Source: Flavobacterium sp. GSB-24 (GTDB lineage: Bacteria > Bacteroidota > Bacteroidia > Flavobacteriales > Flavobacteriaceae). From it: a DNA stretch of 64,000 nt. Of the stretch, positions 31,165 to 39,846 are shown piece after piece. A model generated the notes under the pieces. It worked only from the letters and a program-made list of their open reading frames with translations. It did no database searches and was not told the DNA's origin. The translations under genes were made by a program, and so were the position numbers. The stretch is taken from positions 4,092,001 to 4,156,000 of the forward strand of contig NZ_AP027043.1 in the NCBI RefSeq assembly GCF_027924665.1, read 5' to 3'. The stretch's first letter is position 1; the number at the start of each line of letters is the position of its first letter.

Positions 31165-32085
31165 TTACATTACGTTACTTGAAGTATATTTTTCCTTTTC
31201 CTGAGGAGTCATTTCTCTAAAAAGGACTTCATCATTATACTTTACTGTATACTTTTTATCGCTGTATAAGTTTTGATAACCTTCAGCAGTATAAAAAATT
31301 GGCATTACAGATCTTTCAATTACTTTATTTTTTTTACCATCTAAACCATCTACTTCTTCATCAGACAAATAATAAACATTAAATTTAAAGACATGATTTT
31401 TATCGTTATCCACAACGTTATCCATTACACCAAGCATAGAACCTGGATAAACTTGATCATTAAGTTTAACCGCTAATAAATTTTCATCCACACCGCTATA
31501 TGATGCATTTGTTCCATCAGCATGGTCAACTATGATTTCTGTTCTGAAAATAGTGTTTCCTTTATCTGAGACAGCAAATTTTCTTATCTCGGTAACTAAA
31601 CCTTTTCTCATTGAACATATGGTATCTTTAGTCTTAGAAAACACCGTATAATTTTTCCATATTTCAGGTTTAACATTAAATCTAAAGGTTTCATATATTC
31701 TTACCTCTTTATTCTGTTTAAATGGTAGAAAATAAACAATCGAGTTATCCAGCTGAGGCTTTATAGAACCTTTTCTATAGCTATAGGTATAAGAACAATA
31801 AATCGGCTTTTCTTTGTCAGCAGGTTCTAATTTAAAAAGTGTTCCCGAATCTTCGGTTAAATTTAAATTATATGTTTTTCTAAATGCAGAGATATTTTCA
31901 ACATTTGCAGCACTTTCTAAATCAAACTCTATAAAATAATTTCCTGGTACCGCTTTAGTATAATTGTATTCTACACTGTTATCACTTTTTTTGACGCTAG
32001 TGATAAAAATCTTTTGATTTTGCGAGGCCATCTTATTAATACTAATAAAAGAAAAAATTAAAACTGCTAATATACTTTTTGACAT
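31165..32085 (-). CDS. Secreted protein with degenerate LytM/M23-like domain
   Basis: Start chosen at MSKSILAVLIFSF (32085), which gives a signal peptide ending NKMASQ. The frame is open 14 codons more, but a good -7 box (TACATTTG on the minus strand, 32132-32125) puts the transcript start inside that extension. The 306-residue product has an N-terminal beta-rich part (to about 165). Then CSMRKGLVTEIRKF, EIIVDHADGTNASYSGVDENLLAVKLNDQVYPGSMLGVMD has the spacing of M23 peptidase cores (G-x-V, V-x-H-x-DGT-x-x-x-Y, V-x-x-G). The second zinc His and Asp motifs are not evident, so it is probably a non-catalytic LytM-like domain. It has no evident link to pectin. Confidence 0.6.
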   Translation of the reverse strand: MSKSILAVLIFSFISINKMASQNQKIFITSVKKSDNSVEYNYTKAVPGNYFIEFDLESAANVENISAFRKTYNLNLTEDSGTLFKLEPADKEKPIYCSYTYSYRKGSIKPQLDNSIVYFLPFKQNKEVRIYETFRFNVKPEIWKNYTVFSKTKDTICSMRKGLVTEIRKFAVSDKGNTIFRTEIIVDHADGTNASYSGVDENLLAVKLNDQVYPGSMLGVMDNVVDNDKNHVFKFNVYYLSDEEVDGLDGKKNKVIERSVMPIFYTAEGYQNLYSDKKYTVKYNDEVLFREMTPQEKEKYTSSNVM

Positions 32086-32124
32086 AATTACATTTTTATC
32101 ATTAAACATTTCGTAAAAGCGATG

Positions 32125-32132
32125 CAAATGTA
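32125..32132 (-). promoter_or_regulatory. -7 box of the LytM-like gene
   Basis: On the minus strand TACATTTG fits TAnnTTTG exactly. A TTG at the proper -33 distance is not present. The box decides the start of the gene at 31165-32085. Confidence 0.4.
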
Positions 32133-32193
32133 ATACAAAAACTACAAAACATTTAAATTAAAGTAATCTTTTTATTATTTATTTTTCTTCCGA

Positions 32194-33774
32194 TTAATTA
32201 AAATTAAAAACCAAATACAAAACCAAAATTGTCAAACCCAGCAAACCAAACAAAAGTTTCACCTTTTTACTAGTTTTAGGAATATCCGTTTCATCTGAAA
32301 AATTAACCTCAGGATTTTTATCGGTTAAAGAGATAATAACTGCTGCAATTAAAAGCACAGCAAAAATGTAAAAGGAAATCAATAAAAAGTGAGGCCAGGC
32401 TGGATATTTATCGGCAGGAAAAATCCATAAGTATAAAACCCCAACAAATAAACTAAAGGCAGACCCCCAAGAAAGTGTTGCATTTACGGCTTTTTTTGTG
32501 GTGCGTTTCCAGAAAACACTCAGCAAAAATACAACCGATAAAGATGGCGCCAGGAAACCTAAAACCGCCTGAAAAATATTAAATAAATTTTGCCCTTTGA
32601 TATTGTCAATTGCAACGGCAATCAGAATCGCAAAAACACAACCAGCTGCAATCGTTAAACGACCAATTTTGATTTGATCTTTGATAGTCGCCGTCGGATT
32701 GATTTTCTTTACGTAAATATCATTGGTAAAAACGGTGCTCAAAGCGTTTAAAGAAGAACCTATTGTTCCTACCAAAACCGCAATCATCACACAGATTACC
32801 AAACCGTTCATGCCGCTTGGAAAGAGATTCGTAACCATTGTCATATAAGCCAAATCGGAATTGCTTCCTAATTCGGGATATAAAGCATAACACAAAATTC
32901 CGGGAAGAATAAACAACGGCAAAGCCATGACTTTTAACCAACCAATGAAGTTTACGCCCAATTGCCCCTGTTCTAGATTTTTAGCTCCCAAAACACTCTG
33001 CACCATCGATTGATCGGTACAGAAAAAAGCAACTGCAGCTACAGGATATCCCAACAAAATAGCTGGCCAAGGATAATGGGCATCATCCGAAGGACGGACT
33101 AAATTCCAGAAGTTTGAAGGTGTTTTTGCAATTAAAACATCTATTCCGCCTAGTTTTTGCAAACCTAAATACGAAAGCGTCAGCGAAACTACAATCAGCA
33201 AAATCATCTGAAAAACATTCACTTTAGCAATCGCTTTTAATCCTCCGGCAAACGTAAATATTCCAGAGAAAATTACTAAAACCGTAACACTCTGCCACAT
33301 CGGAATTCCTAAAATCTGACGTACTAAAACGCCTCCGCTGAATAATCCTAAAGACAGCCAGCTTACTAATATTTTTACCAAAGCATACCACGCTAAAATA
33401 TTCTGAGTACTGTCGCCGTAGCGTTTCCCCATATATTCGGGCATGGTACTGACTTTACTCGCAATATATCTTGGTGCAAAAACCATCGCCAAAAGCAGTA
33501 AAAATACAAAGGCGTACCATTCGAAATTTCCTGCCACAATTCCTGTAGCATAACCAATACTCGCAAAAGCCAATAAGGACGAAGGCCCAACATTGGTTCC
33601 CCACATATTAAACCCGATGCTGTACCAGTTTAATGAATTGGAAGCCAGAAAAAGCGTTTCATTTTTCTTGCTCTGCTTCACGCTCACCACATAACCAATG
33701 ACTAATAAAGTCACCAAATAAACAGCTACAATTATAAAATCGAGCGTCGTTAATTTATCGTAGATGCTGTTCAT
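32194..33774 (-). CDS. Sodium:solute symporter (SSS family), sugar or sugar-acid uptake
   Basis: The 526-residue inner-membrane protein has about 14 hydrophobic helices. SSS features include DFIIVAVYLVTLLVIGYVVS, the LASNSLNWYSIGFNMWGTNVGPSSLLAFASIGYATG region, APRYIASKVSTMPEYMGKRYG and VGTIGSSLNALSTVFTNDIY. It overlaps the upstream Gfo/Idh/MocA gene by 4 bp, so the two are translationally coupled, and that pair lies downstream of the beta-helix/mutarotase gene. The likely cargo is therefore a monosaccharide or unsaturated uronate released by that enzyme; the exact substrate is unknown. Confidence 0.9.
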   Translation of the reverse strand: MNSIYDKLTTLDFIIVAVYLVTLLVIGYVVSVKQSKKNETLFLASNSLNWYSIGFNMWGTNVGPSSLLAFASIGYATGIVAGNFEWYAFVFLLLLAMVFAPRYIASKVSTMPEYMGKRYGDSTQNILAWYALVKILVSWLSLGLFSGGVLVRQILGIPMWQSVTVLVIFSGIFTFAGGLKAIAKVNVFQMILLIVVSLTLSYLGLQKLGGIDVLIAKTPSNFWNLVRPSDDAHYPWPAILLGYPVAAVAFFCTDQSMVQSVLGAKNLEQGQLGVNFIGWLKVMALPLFILPGILCYALYPELGSNSDLAYMTMVTNLFPSGMNGLVICVMIAVLVGTIGSSLNALSTVFTNDIYVKKINPTATIKDQIKIGRLTIAAGCVFAILIAVAIDNIKGQNLFNIFQAVLGFLAPSLSVVFLLSVFWKRTTKKAVNATLSWGSAFSLFVGVLYLWIFPADKYPAWPHFLLISFYIFAVLLIAAVIISLTDKNPEVNFSDETDIPKTSKKVKLLFGLLGLTILVLYLVFNFN

Positions 33775-34835
33775 AGTCCGTATTCGTTAAGAATATCGGC
33801 GATTTTAACCGGCATTCCAGTTTGCAGTGATTTGTCCATTGCCTGCAATAAAGCCACAGTTCCAATTCCTTCTTCCATGTTTGGATAGGCTTCAAAACCC
33901 TGCTCGATGCTGTCCACAAAATATTCTAAATAATTCTGATATTCCCCGCCGTGATGGCTTTGTCCTTCAAAACGGAAATAATATTTTATCGTGCTGTCGC
34001 CCCAGGTAATTACTTTTTCTTCTCCCGTTTTGTCTGTAACTGCATAACGCAATTCGTGATAATCGGCTTGGCTTGCTCCTTCTGTTGCTCTTAAAATCGT
34101 ACTCATTCCGCTGTCGCGTTGCGCTGGCTGAGTTGGCGAAGTATAGACACCGCTCACACGTGCAATTCTTCCATCGGTTGCCTTGAAGATAAAGTGCATC
34201 GTATCTTCATTTTTCAATCCTGCTGCTTGTCCGTTACTGCTGATCATTCCGTAACCCATTACTTCCTGAATGTTTGGCAGATACCATCTTATAAAATCTA
34301 CAGGATGGCTCAAACCTCCGTACAGCCATTTAAACGACTGTAAAAGCGACCATTCTTTCTTTAAAAACCATCTGTGATCGGCATGATACTGCGCTTCAAT
34401 TGTAATTAAATCTCCAATTAATCCTGCTTCATAATCGGCTCTTTGTCTTTTAGCTGGTTCGAAGAAACGGGAACTTTGTCCAATAAAGACTTTTTTTCCA
34501 GTCGATTTGCTTAATTCTAACAATTCTTTTGCATCAGAAAGATCATCGATAAAAGGTTTTGTACAAACAACATGTTTTCCGTGTAACAAAGCTTGTTTTA
34601 CGTGCTGTGCATGCAAATGATCCGGCGTGTAAATCGCAATTATATCAATTGAAGCATCCTTTAATAAATCTTCGTAATTGGTGGTGTACGAATGAAAATC
34701 AAATTCTTTTGCGCGCTGTTTGCACAAGTCTTCGTTTCTGTCGCATATTTTTACAAGCTCTAATTTTGAACTTTCTATAGCGGCTGACATGGTGCTTCGT
34801 CCTTCTCCAAGTCCCAGAATGGCTATTTTTAACAT
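33771..34835 (-). CDS. Gfo/Idh/MocA-family NAD(P)-dependent oxidoreductase
   Basis: The 354-residue protein is probably cytoplasmic. The Rossmann fold starts KIAILGLGEGRSTMSA. IIAIYTPDHLHAQHVKQALLHGKHVVCTKPF holds the catalytic Lys of the family (usually EKP, here TKP). The C-terminal substrate domain has GGLSHPVDFIRWYLP with the conserved His. Members oxidise or reduce sugars and sugar acids. The stop overlaps the start of the SSS symporter, which suggests it acts on the sugar the symporter brings in. The upstream spacer (34836-35048) is taken up by two CCTAACAGG palindromes. Confidence 0.88.
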   Translation of the reverse strand: MLKIAILGLGEGRSTMSAAIESSKLELVKICDRNEDLCKQRAKEFDFHSYTTNYEDLLKDASIDIIAIYTPDHLHAQHVKQALLHGKHVVCTKPFIDDLSDAKELLELSKSTGKKVFIGQSSRFFEPAKRQRADYEAGLIGDLITIEAQYHADHRWFLKKEWSLLQSFKWLYGGLSHPVDFIRWYLPNIQEVMGYGMISSNGQAAGLKNEDTMHFIFKATDGRIARVSGVYTSPTQPAQRDSGMSTILRATEGASQADYHELRYAVTDKTGEEKVITWGDSTIKYYFRFEGQSHHGGEYQNYLEYFVDSIEQGFEAYPNMEEGIGTVALLQAMDKSLQTGMPVKIADILNEYGL

Positions 34836-34881
34836 GAGATGTGGTTATTTTTAGATTGTTGATGTTAGTTTTTTTTGTACG

Positions 34882-34913
34882 TATCCTAACAGGTTTCTAA
34901 AACCTGTTAGGTA
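34882..34913. repeat. CCTAACAGG palindrome, copy 2
   Basis: The hairpin has arms CCTAACAGGTTT and AAACCTGTTAGG around a short TCTA loop. It is in the opposite orientation to copy 3, 120 bp away. Confidence 0.85.
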
Positions 34914-35004
34914 TTTTTCTTGCAACAGATTAAAGGATCTTCACAGATTAGAAAAATTATTTTAATCATTTAATCTTTGGTTTGTATTCCTTTGAACTTA
35001 CACA

Positions 35005-35036
35005 TACCTAACAGGTTTTGGAAACCTGTTAGGATA
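35005..35036. repeat. CCTAACAGG palindrome, copy 3
   Basis: It is identical in its core to copy 1 (19515-19546), including the TTGG loop. It lies 12 bp after the stop codon of the beta-helix/mutarotase gene. Confidence 0.85.
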
Positions 35037-35048
35037 AGTCGTCTGTAA

Positions 35049-37553
35049 TTATTTAGTTTCTGCTTTGTTCAAGAAAATCCAGGTTTCGTCTGGTTTTGCG
35101 CCTTCAATTCCGCTTTGATATTTCTTCATTAAAGCGTTCCATTCGTCTACACGCGGATTATTTTGGGTTGTTTTCGGATTTAGTTTGTCCAGATTTTCGC
35201 CCTTCGGAATACTGATTACCAAGATCAATTGCCTGTCTTTTTTGAAAACCTGTAACTGTTGGAAATCGGCGTTGCAGAAACCTTTTGCTACTTCCGGCCA
35301 TTTTTCAAATTGCGTTTTGTGGTACTCAACATATTCTTTCTGCCCTTTTTCATCGGCAGGAAGATTCGCTGTTAAAACAATATTTTCCCAATCCGATGCC
35401 GGTTTCGAATCTTTACATCTTTCGAAGTTTTGAAAATCGTAAACCAAATCATCATAGATTTTAATTTCTAAAGAAGGAAAAGCGCCTGCCAATTTTCTCT
35501 TTGTTCTTTCCGGCTGATTCATTTTTCCGTAAATCACCAAATGATTTTTCCATTGGTACAATTCCTGACCTACGATTCTAAAACCAACCAAAGTCGATTT
35601 GATTTTTTCGATGTCAAAATCATTACCTATCAATTCGATTGCATACGGTTTTGGCATTTCCTGCAGTCCCCATTTTTCATCGATTACAACTTCTTTTTCT
35701 AAATCTTTATAAGGCGCTCTAATTCCGGCTGCCTCTTTAATTTTTGTACTCACATACGGATCGTTATGTTCCCAGATATTTCCTTTCGGACCGTTATGAT
35801 TTTTTAGGATTTTTTTCTCGGCAATCCAGTTATTTTTAATTGTAAAACCTTCAGAACCTTCATCGGTATACAAATACAGCCATAAAAACGGATCGTGCGC
35901 ATACGGACTATTGTAAACTTTGTCGATATAATTTTCTTCAATTCGGCTGTTGGGTTGTGCCGAAAGCGTGTAAATTCCAGCTACATCATGCAAATGTTTG
36001 GCATAATGATGAATTTTATTCCCCAGAATTTTGTTGTTCTGCATCACGTTTGGTGTATGCGTCCATCCCCAGCCCATCGCCATTCCTGAATACGATACGT
36101 CTGAAATTTCATTGTGCTCTATGGTAATATTACGCACAAAACCTGCGCTGATTCCCAAAGTTCCCCAATCTTCATTGGTTACGTTGGTAATTAAATTATC
36201 GGCAATGACTTCATCAGAACACATTTCTCTTTCGTCTTTTATAATTAAAGGCAAATGCGCTTCAAAAGCTTCTTCAGAAAAAATACCTACATTGATGGCA
36301 CTTCCGCCAATATCTTTAAATAAATTTCCTTTTACGGTATTGTGATTTGTTCCTTTATTTAAATCCAAACCAGTCGAAGCCAAATGCTCAAAACGGCAGG
36401 ATTCAAACTGAATATTATTCGAATAATTTACTTCAACCGCCGCACGAGGTCTTCCCACCCACGCCTGATTTTCTAAATTCGCCTGATTTGGCGTTCCCGG
36501 CTGTTTCAATTTATAGGCATCTAACAAGTACAAACCCGATTGCAATGGCACATGACCTTGCTTTGAAGGACGAAGCCAGTTGCTGTACTGAAACGAAATT
36601 CCTTTAAATCTAAAATGACTTACAGGCGAATCAATTGTTCCTTTTATTTCAACCAGATTTTCTAAAACAGGCGCAGTTACAACTGCCGAATTAATATCTT
36701 CTCCAGCTCTCGGAACATAATAGATTTTGGCATTTTTCTTGTCCAAAAACCATTCTCCAGGTTCGTTCAGCATCGAGATCCCGTTATTCAAATAAAAAGC
36801 AGAATTTCCGTTATTTTTAGAGATCCACGGTGCCGGCCACGGGTGTTCGCTCTGAATACGGCTTTCAGGCTCTTCAAACGAAAGTCTGGCGCTGTCTTTC
36901 TGAACTTCAATATTTTTGATTCGGAGATTGGCAATCGACCACCATTGTACGATAAACATTTCCATTCCAGGCTCAAACTTTATCGATTTGTCTTTAAACG
37001 GAATCCAGCAGGTTTGCGACTGATGATCCCACGATAAAATTCGGTCCATTGCATTTCCAGCAGTGCTTTTGGCTCTCACTGCTTTTTTTCCATTTACCCA
37101 TAATTGTCGGTAATTGATAATTGAACCTGCTTTTTGAGGCGCATCGGCCACCCAAAATGTTCCTTTTTTACCATTTAAAATGCTGGTTTTTTTCCAGTTT
37201 TTAATTTCGATTCCCCCGCTAATAATTGGCTTTGCATTTGCATCGGCTTCAATTGTTGTTGGACTTTCTGGAGTTCCCGAATCTTCTGGTCTTACAAACA
37301 AAGGTTCGTTTAAATAATACGTTCCGTTCATTACTATAATTCGGATTCCGTCTTTTATAGATGGATCTTTTAGTCGGCGTAGTTCTCTGGCTTTTCGCAT
37401 TGCCATGTGAACCGTTGCCAGCGGATTTGATTTTGTTCCGATGTTGGAATCATTTCCCGATGGCGACACCCAAATTTCAGCAGCATTCGCCGAAAAAAAA
37501 GTGAATATCATTAAAAAAACGATCAGTAATTTGTTGAAAGGAAGTAAGCGCAT
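35049..37553 (-). CDS. Secreted right-handed beta-helix protein fused to an L-rhamnose-mutarotase-like domain
   Basis: The 834-residue protein has a signal peptide ending SANAAE (about 25). Residues 26-620 form a right-handed parallel beta-helix of the polysaccharide-lyase or esterase-like kind: EIWVSPSGNDSNIGTKSNPLATVHMAM, DGIRIIVMNGTYYLNEPLFV, FESCRFEHLASTGLDLNKGTNHNTVKGNLF and EHNEISDVSYSGMAMGWGWTH. Residues 627-740 form an alpha/beta segment. Residues 720-834 look like RhaM, with YHKTQFEKWPEVAKGF (H745, WPE), LQVFKKDRQLILVIS and PRVDEWNALMKKY. RhaM proteins interconvert L-rhamnose anomers. The fusion suggests the helix domain releases or exposes a rhamnose-bearing product. It is the first gene of an operon with an oxidoreductase and a symporter. 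Confidence 0.75.
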   Translation of the reverse strand: MRLLPFNKLLIVFLMIFTFFSANAAEIWVSPSGNDSNIGTKSNPLATVHMAMRKARELRRLKDPSIKDGIRIIVMNGTYYLNEPLFVRPEDSGTPESPTTIEADANAKPIISGGIEIKNWKKTSILNGKKGTFWVADAPQKAGSIINYRQLWVNGKKAVRAKSTAGNAMDRILSWDHQSQTCWIPFKDKSIKFEPGMEMFIVQWWSIANLRIKNIEVQKDSARLSFEEPESRIQSEHPWPAPWISKNNGNSAFYLNNGISMLNEPGEWFLDKKNAKIYYVPRAGEDINSAVVTAPVLENLVEIKGTIDSPVSHFRFKGISFQYSNWLRPSKQGHVPLQSGLYLLDAYKLKQPGTPNQANLENQAWVGRPRAAVEVNYSNNIQFESCRFEHLASTGLDLNKGTNHNTVKGNLFKDIGGSAINVGIFSEEAFEAHLPLIIKDEREMCSDEVIADNLITNVTNEDWGTLGISAGFVRNITIEHNEISDVSYSGMAMGWGWTHTPNVMQNNKILGNKIHHYAKHLHDVAGIYTLSAQPNSRIEENYIDKVYNSPYAHDPFLWLYLYTDEGSEGFTIKNNWIAEKKILKNHNGPKGNIWEHNDPYVSTKIKEAAGIRAPYKDLEKEVVIDEKWGLQEMPKPYAIELIGNDFDIEKIKSTLVGFRIVGQELYQWKNHLVIYGKMNQPERTKRKLAGAFPSLEIKIYDDLVYDFQNFERCKDSKPASDWENIVLTANLPADEKGQKEYVEYHKTQFEKWPEVAKGFCNADFQQLQVFKKDRQLILVISIPKGENLDKLNPKTTQNNPRVDEWNALMKKYQSGIEGAKPDETWIFLNKAETK

Positions 37554-37662
37554 TATTTATAGTATTGATTTTTTTCTTAGGATAAAATTATCAGGCATTA
37601 ATTTAAAGCACTAATAATTTTACAAATAAATGTGTTTTTAACACTTTTACCAAATAATTCGT

Positions 37663-37707
37663 CCAATTTACTTGAACATAAAGTTATATGTATCCTGTAC
37701 CCTCCTG
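37663..37707 (-). promoter_or_regulatory. Promoter of the beta-helix/symporter operon with CAGGA direct-repeat site
   Basis: On the minus strand, CAGGAGGGTACAGGAT (37707-37692), then exactly 21 nt, then TAAATTGG (37670-37663), which matches five of the six fixed positions of TAnnTTTG. This is the third promoter with the same layout. The leader to the ATG at 37553 is about 105 nt. Confidence 0.55.
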
Positions 37708-37723
37708 TTTGTGGTTTTTGATT

Positions 37724-37960
37724 TAGCCACGAATTACACGAATAGCACTAATTTTTTTATTTAATTAACTCCAATTGCCTCCAGCTTTAGATGAAGGTTT
37801 ATAATTTAAAGAGTAAAGGCTTTAGTCAAATTTTGAAATTTAGATAAAGCCTGGAAATGTTTAAAATATAACCCCCAGCTAAAGCTGGAGGCAATTCATA
37901 TTCATATTATTAATTACATAGAAAGAAAAATTAGTGCAATTCGTGTAATTCGTGGCAAAC
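37724..37960. repeat. Nested inverted repeats: GCCACGAATTACAC arms around CTCCAGCTTTAGC arms
   Basis: The outer arms, AGCCACGAATTACACGAAT (from 37725) and its near-complement ending ATTCGTGTAATTCGTGGC (to 37956), enclose inner arms AATTGCCTCCAGCTTTAG (37783 on) and CTAAAGCTGGAGGCAATT (to 37898). Each arm type occurs alone elsewhere in the window (8982 and 15826), so one unit has probably inserted into the other. Confidence 0.75.
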
Positions 37961-37977
37961 ATTTAAACTTTTTTTAA

Positions 37978-37999
37978 TAGATTTGTGTAATCGATTACA
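37978..37999 (+). promoter_or_regulatory. GH28 promoter -7 box overlapped by a TGTAATCGATTACA operator
   Basis: TAGATTTG (37978-37985) fits TAnnTTTG. It is followed at once by the perfect 14-bp palindrome TGTAATCGATTACA (37986-37999), which would cover the transcript start. A central CG palindrome at this place is typical for LacI-family repressors; which regulator binds is unknown. The leader is about 80 nt. Confidence 0.5.
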
Positions 38000-38070
38000 T
38001 TTAACTATTATTATTAATGTGAGAAGTAATTTTTCACATCTATAAAAATAACACCAAAAATTTACTAACA

Positions 38071-39747
38071 ATGAAAACCAACCGACTAAATCTTTTTTCT
38101 CTTGCAATGGCAATTATGCTTTGTATGGGGTCGAAAAATGTAAATGCTCAAAGCACCTCTTACGATACTTATGCTAATGTTGAATTCAAAATGCCAAAAG
38201 TAAACGAACCAATTATTCCAAATAATGTTGTGAACTTAAAGGATTTTGGAGCAGTCAACGGCGGTTATGTTTTAAATACAAAAGCTTTCGCTGATGCCAT
38301 TGATGGGCTTTCTAAAAAAGGCGGAGGAAAATTAGTTATTCCGCCTGGAATCTGGCTGACGGGGCCAATCATTTTAAAAAGCAATATTGAATTGCATGCT
38401 CAAACTGGAGCTTTAATTAAATTCTCTACAGACAAATCTTTATATCCAATTATCGAAACTAGCTTTGAGGGCCTAAATACATGGCGTTGTATCTCTCCTA
38501 TTTATGGTAAAAATCTAGAGAATATTGCTTTTACCGGAAATGGAGTTTGGGACGGTTCTGGCGAAGCTTGGAGACAGGTAAAAAAGAGTAAATTGACAGA
38601 GGAACAGTGGAAAAAGTTTGTGGCTTCTGGCGGAGTCTTAAATGAAAAGAAAGACAGTTGGTATCCATCTGAGCAATATTTAAAAGGTGCTAAAGGTGCA
38701 GATCAGAACGTTCGTCCTGATTTAAAAACGAAAGAAGATTTTGAAGCGATTCATGATTTCTTACGTCCAGTATTGGTGAGTATTCAAAATAGTAAAAGAG
38801 TGATGTTTGATGGGCCAGTTTTCCAAAATTCACCAGCTTGGAACATTCATCCTTTATTAATTGAAGATTTAATTGTTCGAAATATAACCGTTAGAAATCC
38901 ATGGTTTTCACAAAATGGTGACGGACTTGATGTTGAATCATGTAAAAATGTAATCATCGAAAACTCTAGCTTTGATGTTGGAGATGATGCCATCTGTATT
39001 AAATCTGGAAAAGATAAAGACGGACGTGACAGAGGCGTTCCTTGCGAAAATATCATTGTAAAAAACAATATTGTTTATCACGGCCACGGCGGTGTTACGG
39101 TTGGAAGTGAGATGTCTGGTGGTGTAAAAAATCTGCATGTTTCTAATTGTACTTTTATGGGAACTGATGTTGGTTTACGTTTTAAAAGTACTCGCGGACG
39201 CGGTGGTATAGTTGAAAACATTTATATCTCAGATGTTTTTATGACTGATATTCCTTCTCAGGCGATTTCTTTTGATTTGTATTACGGAGGAAAATCGATC
39301 GCTGAAACTCTAGCGGAAGGTGGGAATACTGTTAGTACAAAAGCGATTCCAGTAAATGAGGAAACACCTCAGTTTAAAAATATTGTAATCAAAAATATTA
39401 CGATTAAAGGCGCTCAGCAGGCAGTATTTTTACAAGGTCTACCTGAAATGAATTTAGAAAATATTGAAATCTCAAACTTGATTGCCAAAGCTCAAAAAGG
39501 ATTTTCTATTATTGATGCAAACGGAATTAAAATCACTAACGCTCAATTGGATATCGAAGCTAAAAATGCTTTTGAAATTTACAATACGCAAAACCTTTCA
39601 TTAAAAAACATCGAGTTTAATTCTGGTTCTTCTAATATGATTACAATTGATGGTGGAGCGAGTAAAAATATTGATTTGAGTGGTTCTAATTTATCGAAAA
39701 GTACTACTATTGGAAAGGATGTTCCTAAGAAAGCGGTTAAGTTTTAA
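38071..39747 (+). CDS. Secreted polygalacturonase, GH28
   Basis: The 558-residue protein has a signal peptide ending NVNAQ (27). A right-handed beta-helix carries all GH28 signatures: QNGDGLD (D284), VGDDA (D305, D306), GHGGVTVGSE (338-340) and RFKSTRG (R370, K372). It hydrolyses galacturonan, and the long loop at about 165-235 suggests an exo- or oligosaccharide-acting form, as in Bacteroidota enzymes that trim short products. It is monocistronic: it is divergent from the beta-helix operon, has its own operator-covered promoter and is followed by a terminator. Confidence 0.95.
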   Translation: MKTNRLNLFSLAMAIMLCMGSKNVNAQSTSYDTYANVEFKMPKVNEPIIPNNVVNLKDFGAVNGGYVLNTKAFADAIDGLSKKGGGKLVIPPGIWLTGPIILKSNIELHAQTGALIKFSTDKSLYPIIETSFEGLNTWRCISPIYGKNLENIAFTGNGVWDGSGEAWRQVKKSKLTEEQWKKFVASGGVLNEKKDSWYPSEQYLKGAKGADQNVRPDLKTKEDFEAIHDFLRPVLVSIQNSKRVMFDGPVFQNSPAWNIHPLLIEDLIVRNITVRNPWFSQNGDGLDVESCKNVIIENSSFDVGDDAICIKSGKDKDGRDRGVPCENIIVKNNIVYHGHGGVTVGSEMSGGVKNLHVSNCTFMGTDVGLRFKSTRGRGGIVENIYISDVFMTDIPSQAISFDLYYGGKSIAETLAEGGNTVSTKAIPVNEETPQFKNIVIKNITIKGAQQAVFLQGLPEMNLENIEISNLIAKAQKGFSIIDANGIKITNAQLDIEAKNAFEIYNTQNLSLKNIEFNSGSSNMITIDGGASKNIDLSGSNLSKSTTIGKDVPKKAVKF

Positions 39748-39802
39748 TTTTTTGTAAAAGGTTAAATGTTAACTGTAAAAGGTTAGCTATATTATAAAAT
39801 AG

Positions 39803-39838
39803 AAAAGAGGATGTTCAACATGAATATCCTCTTTTTTT
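39803..39838 (+). terminator. Rho-independent terminator of the GH28 gene
   Basis: AAAAGAGGAT, a 13-nt loop, ATCCTC and a run of seven T, about 55 bp after the stop codon. Confidence 0.85.
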
Positions 39839-39846
39839 GCGTTTTA

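Larger units (their letters stand above)
37554..38070. other. 517-bp divergent control region with nested repeats
   Basis: No gene. It contains the minus promoter (37663-37707), nested inverted repeats (37724-37960), and the plus promoter and operator of the GH28 gene (37978-37999). A further dyad ATGTGA-N11-TCACAT lies at 38017-38039 in the GH28 leader. Confidence 0.65.

Noticed and set aside
32720..32941. Small minus-strand open frame inside the symporter gene
   Set aside because: It is a shadow frame of the SSS gene with no start context or protein-like pattern.
38017..38039. CRP-type site (ATGTGA-N11-TCACAT)
   Set aside because: The spacing between half-sites is 11, not the 6 of CRP sites in TGTGA-N6-TCACA, and it lies downstream of the promoter.
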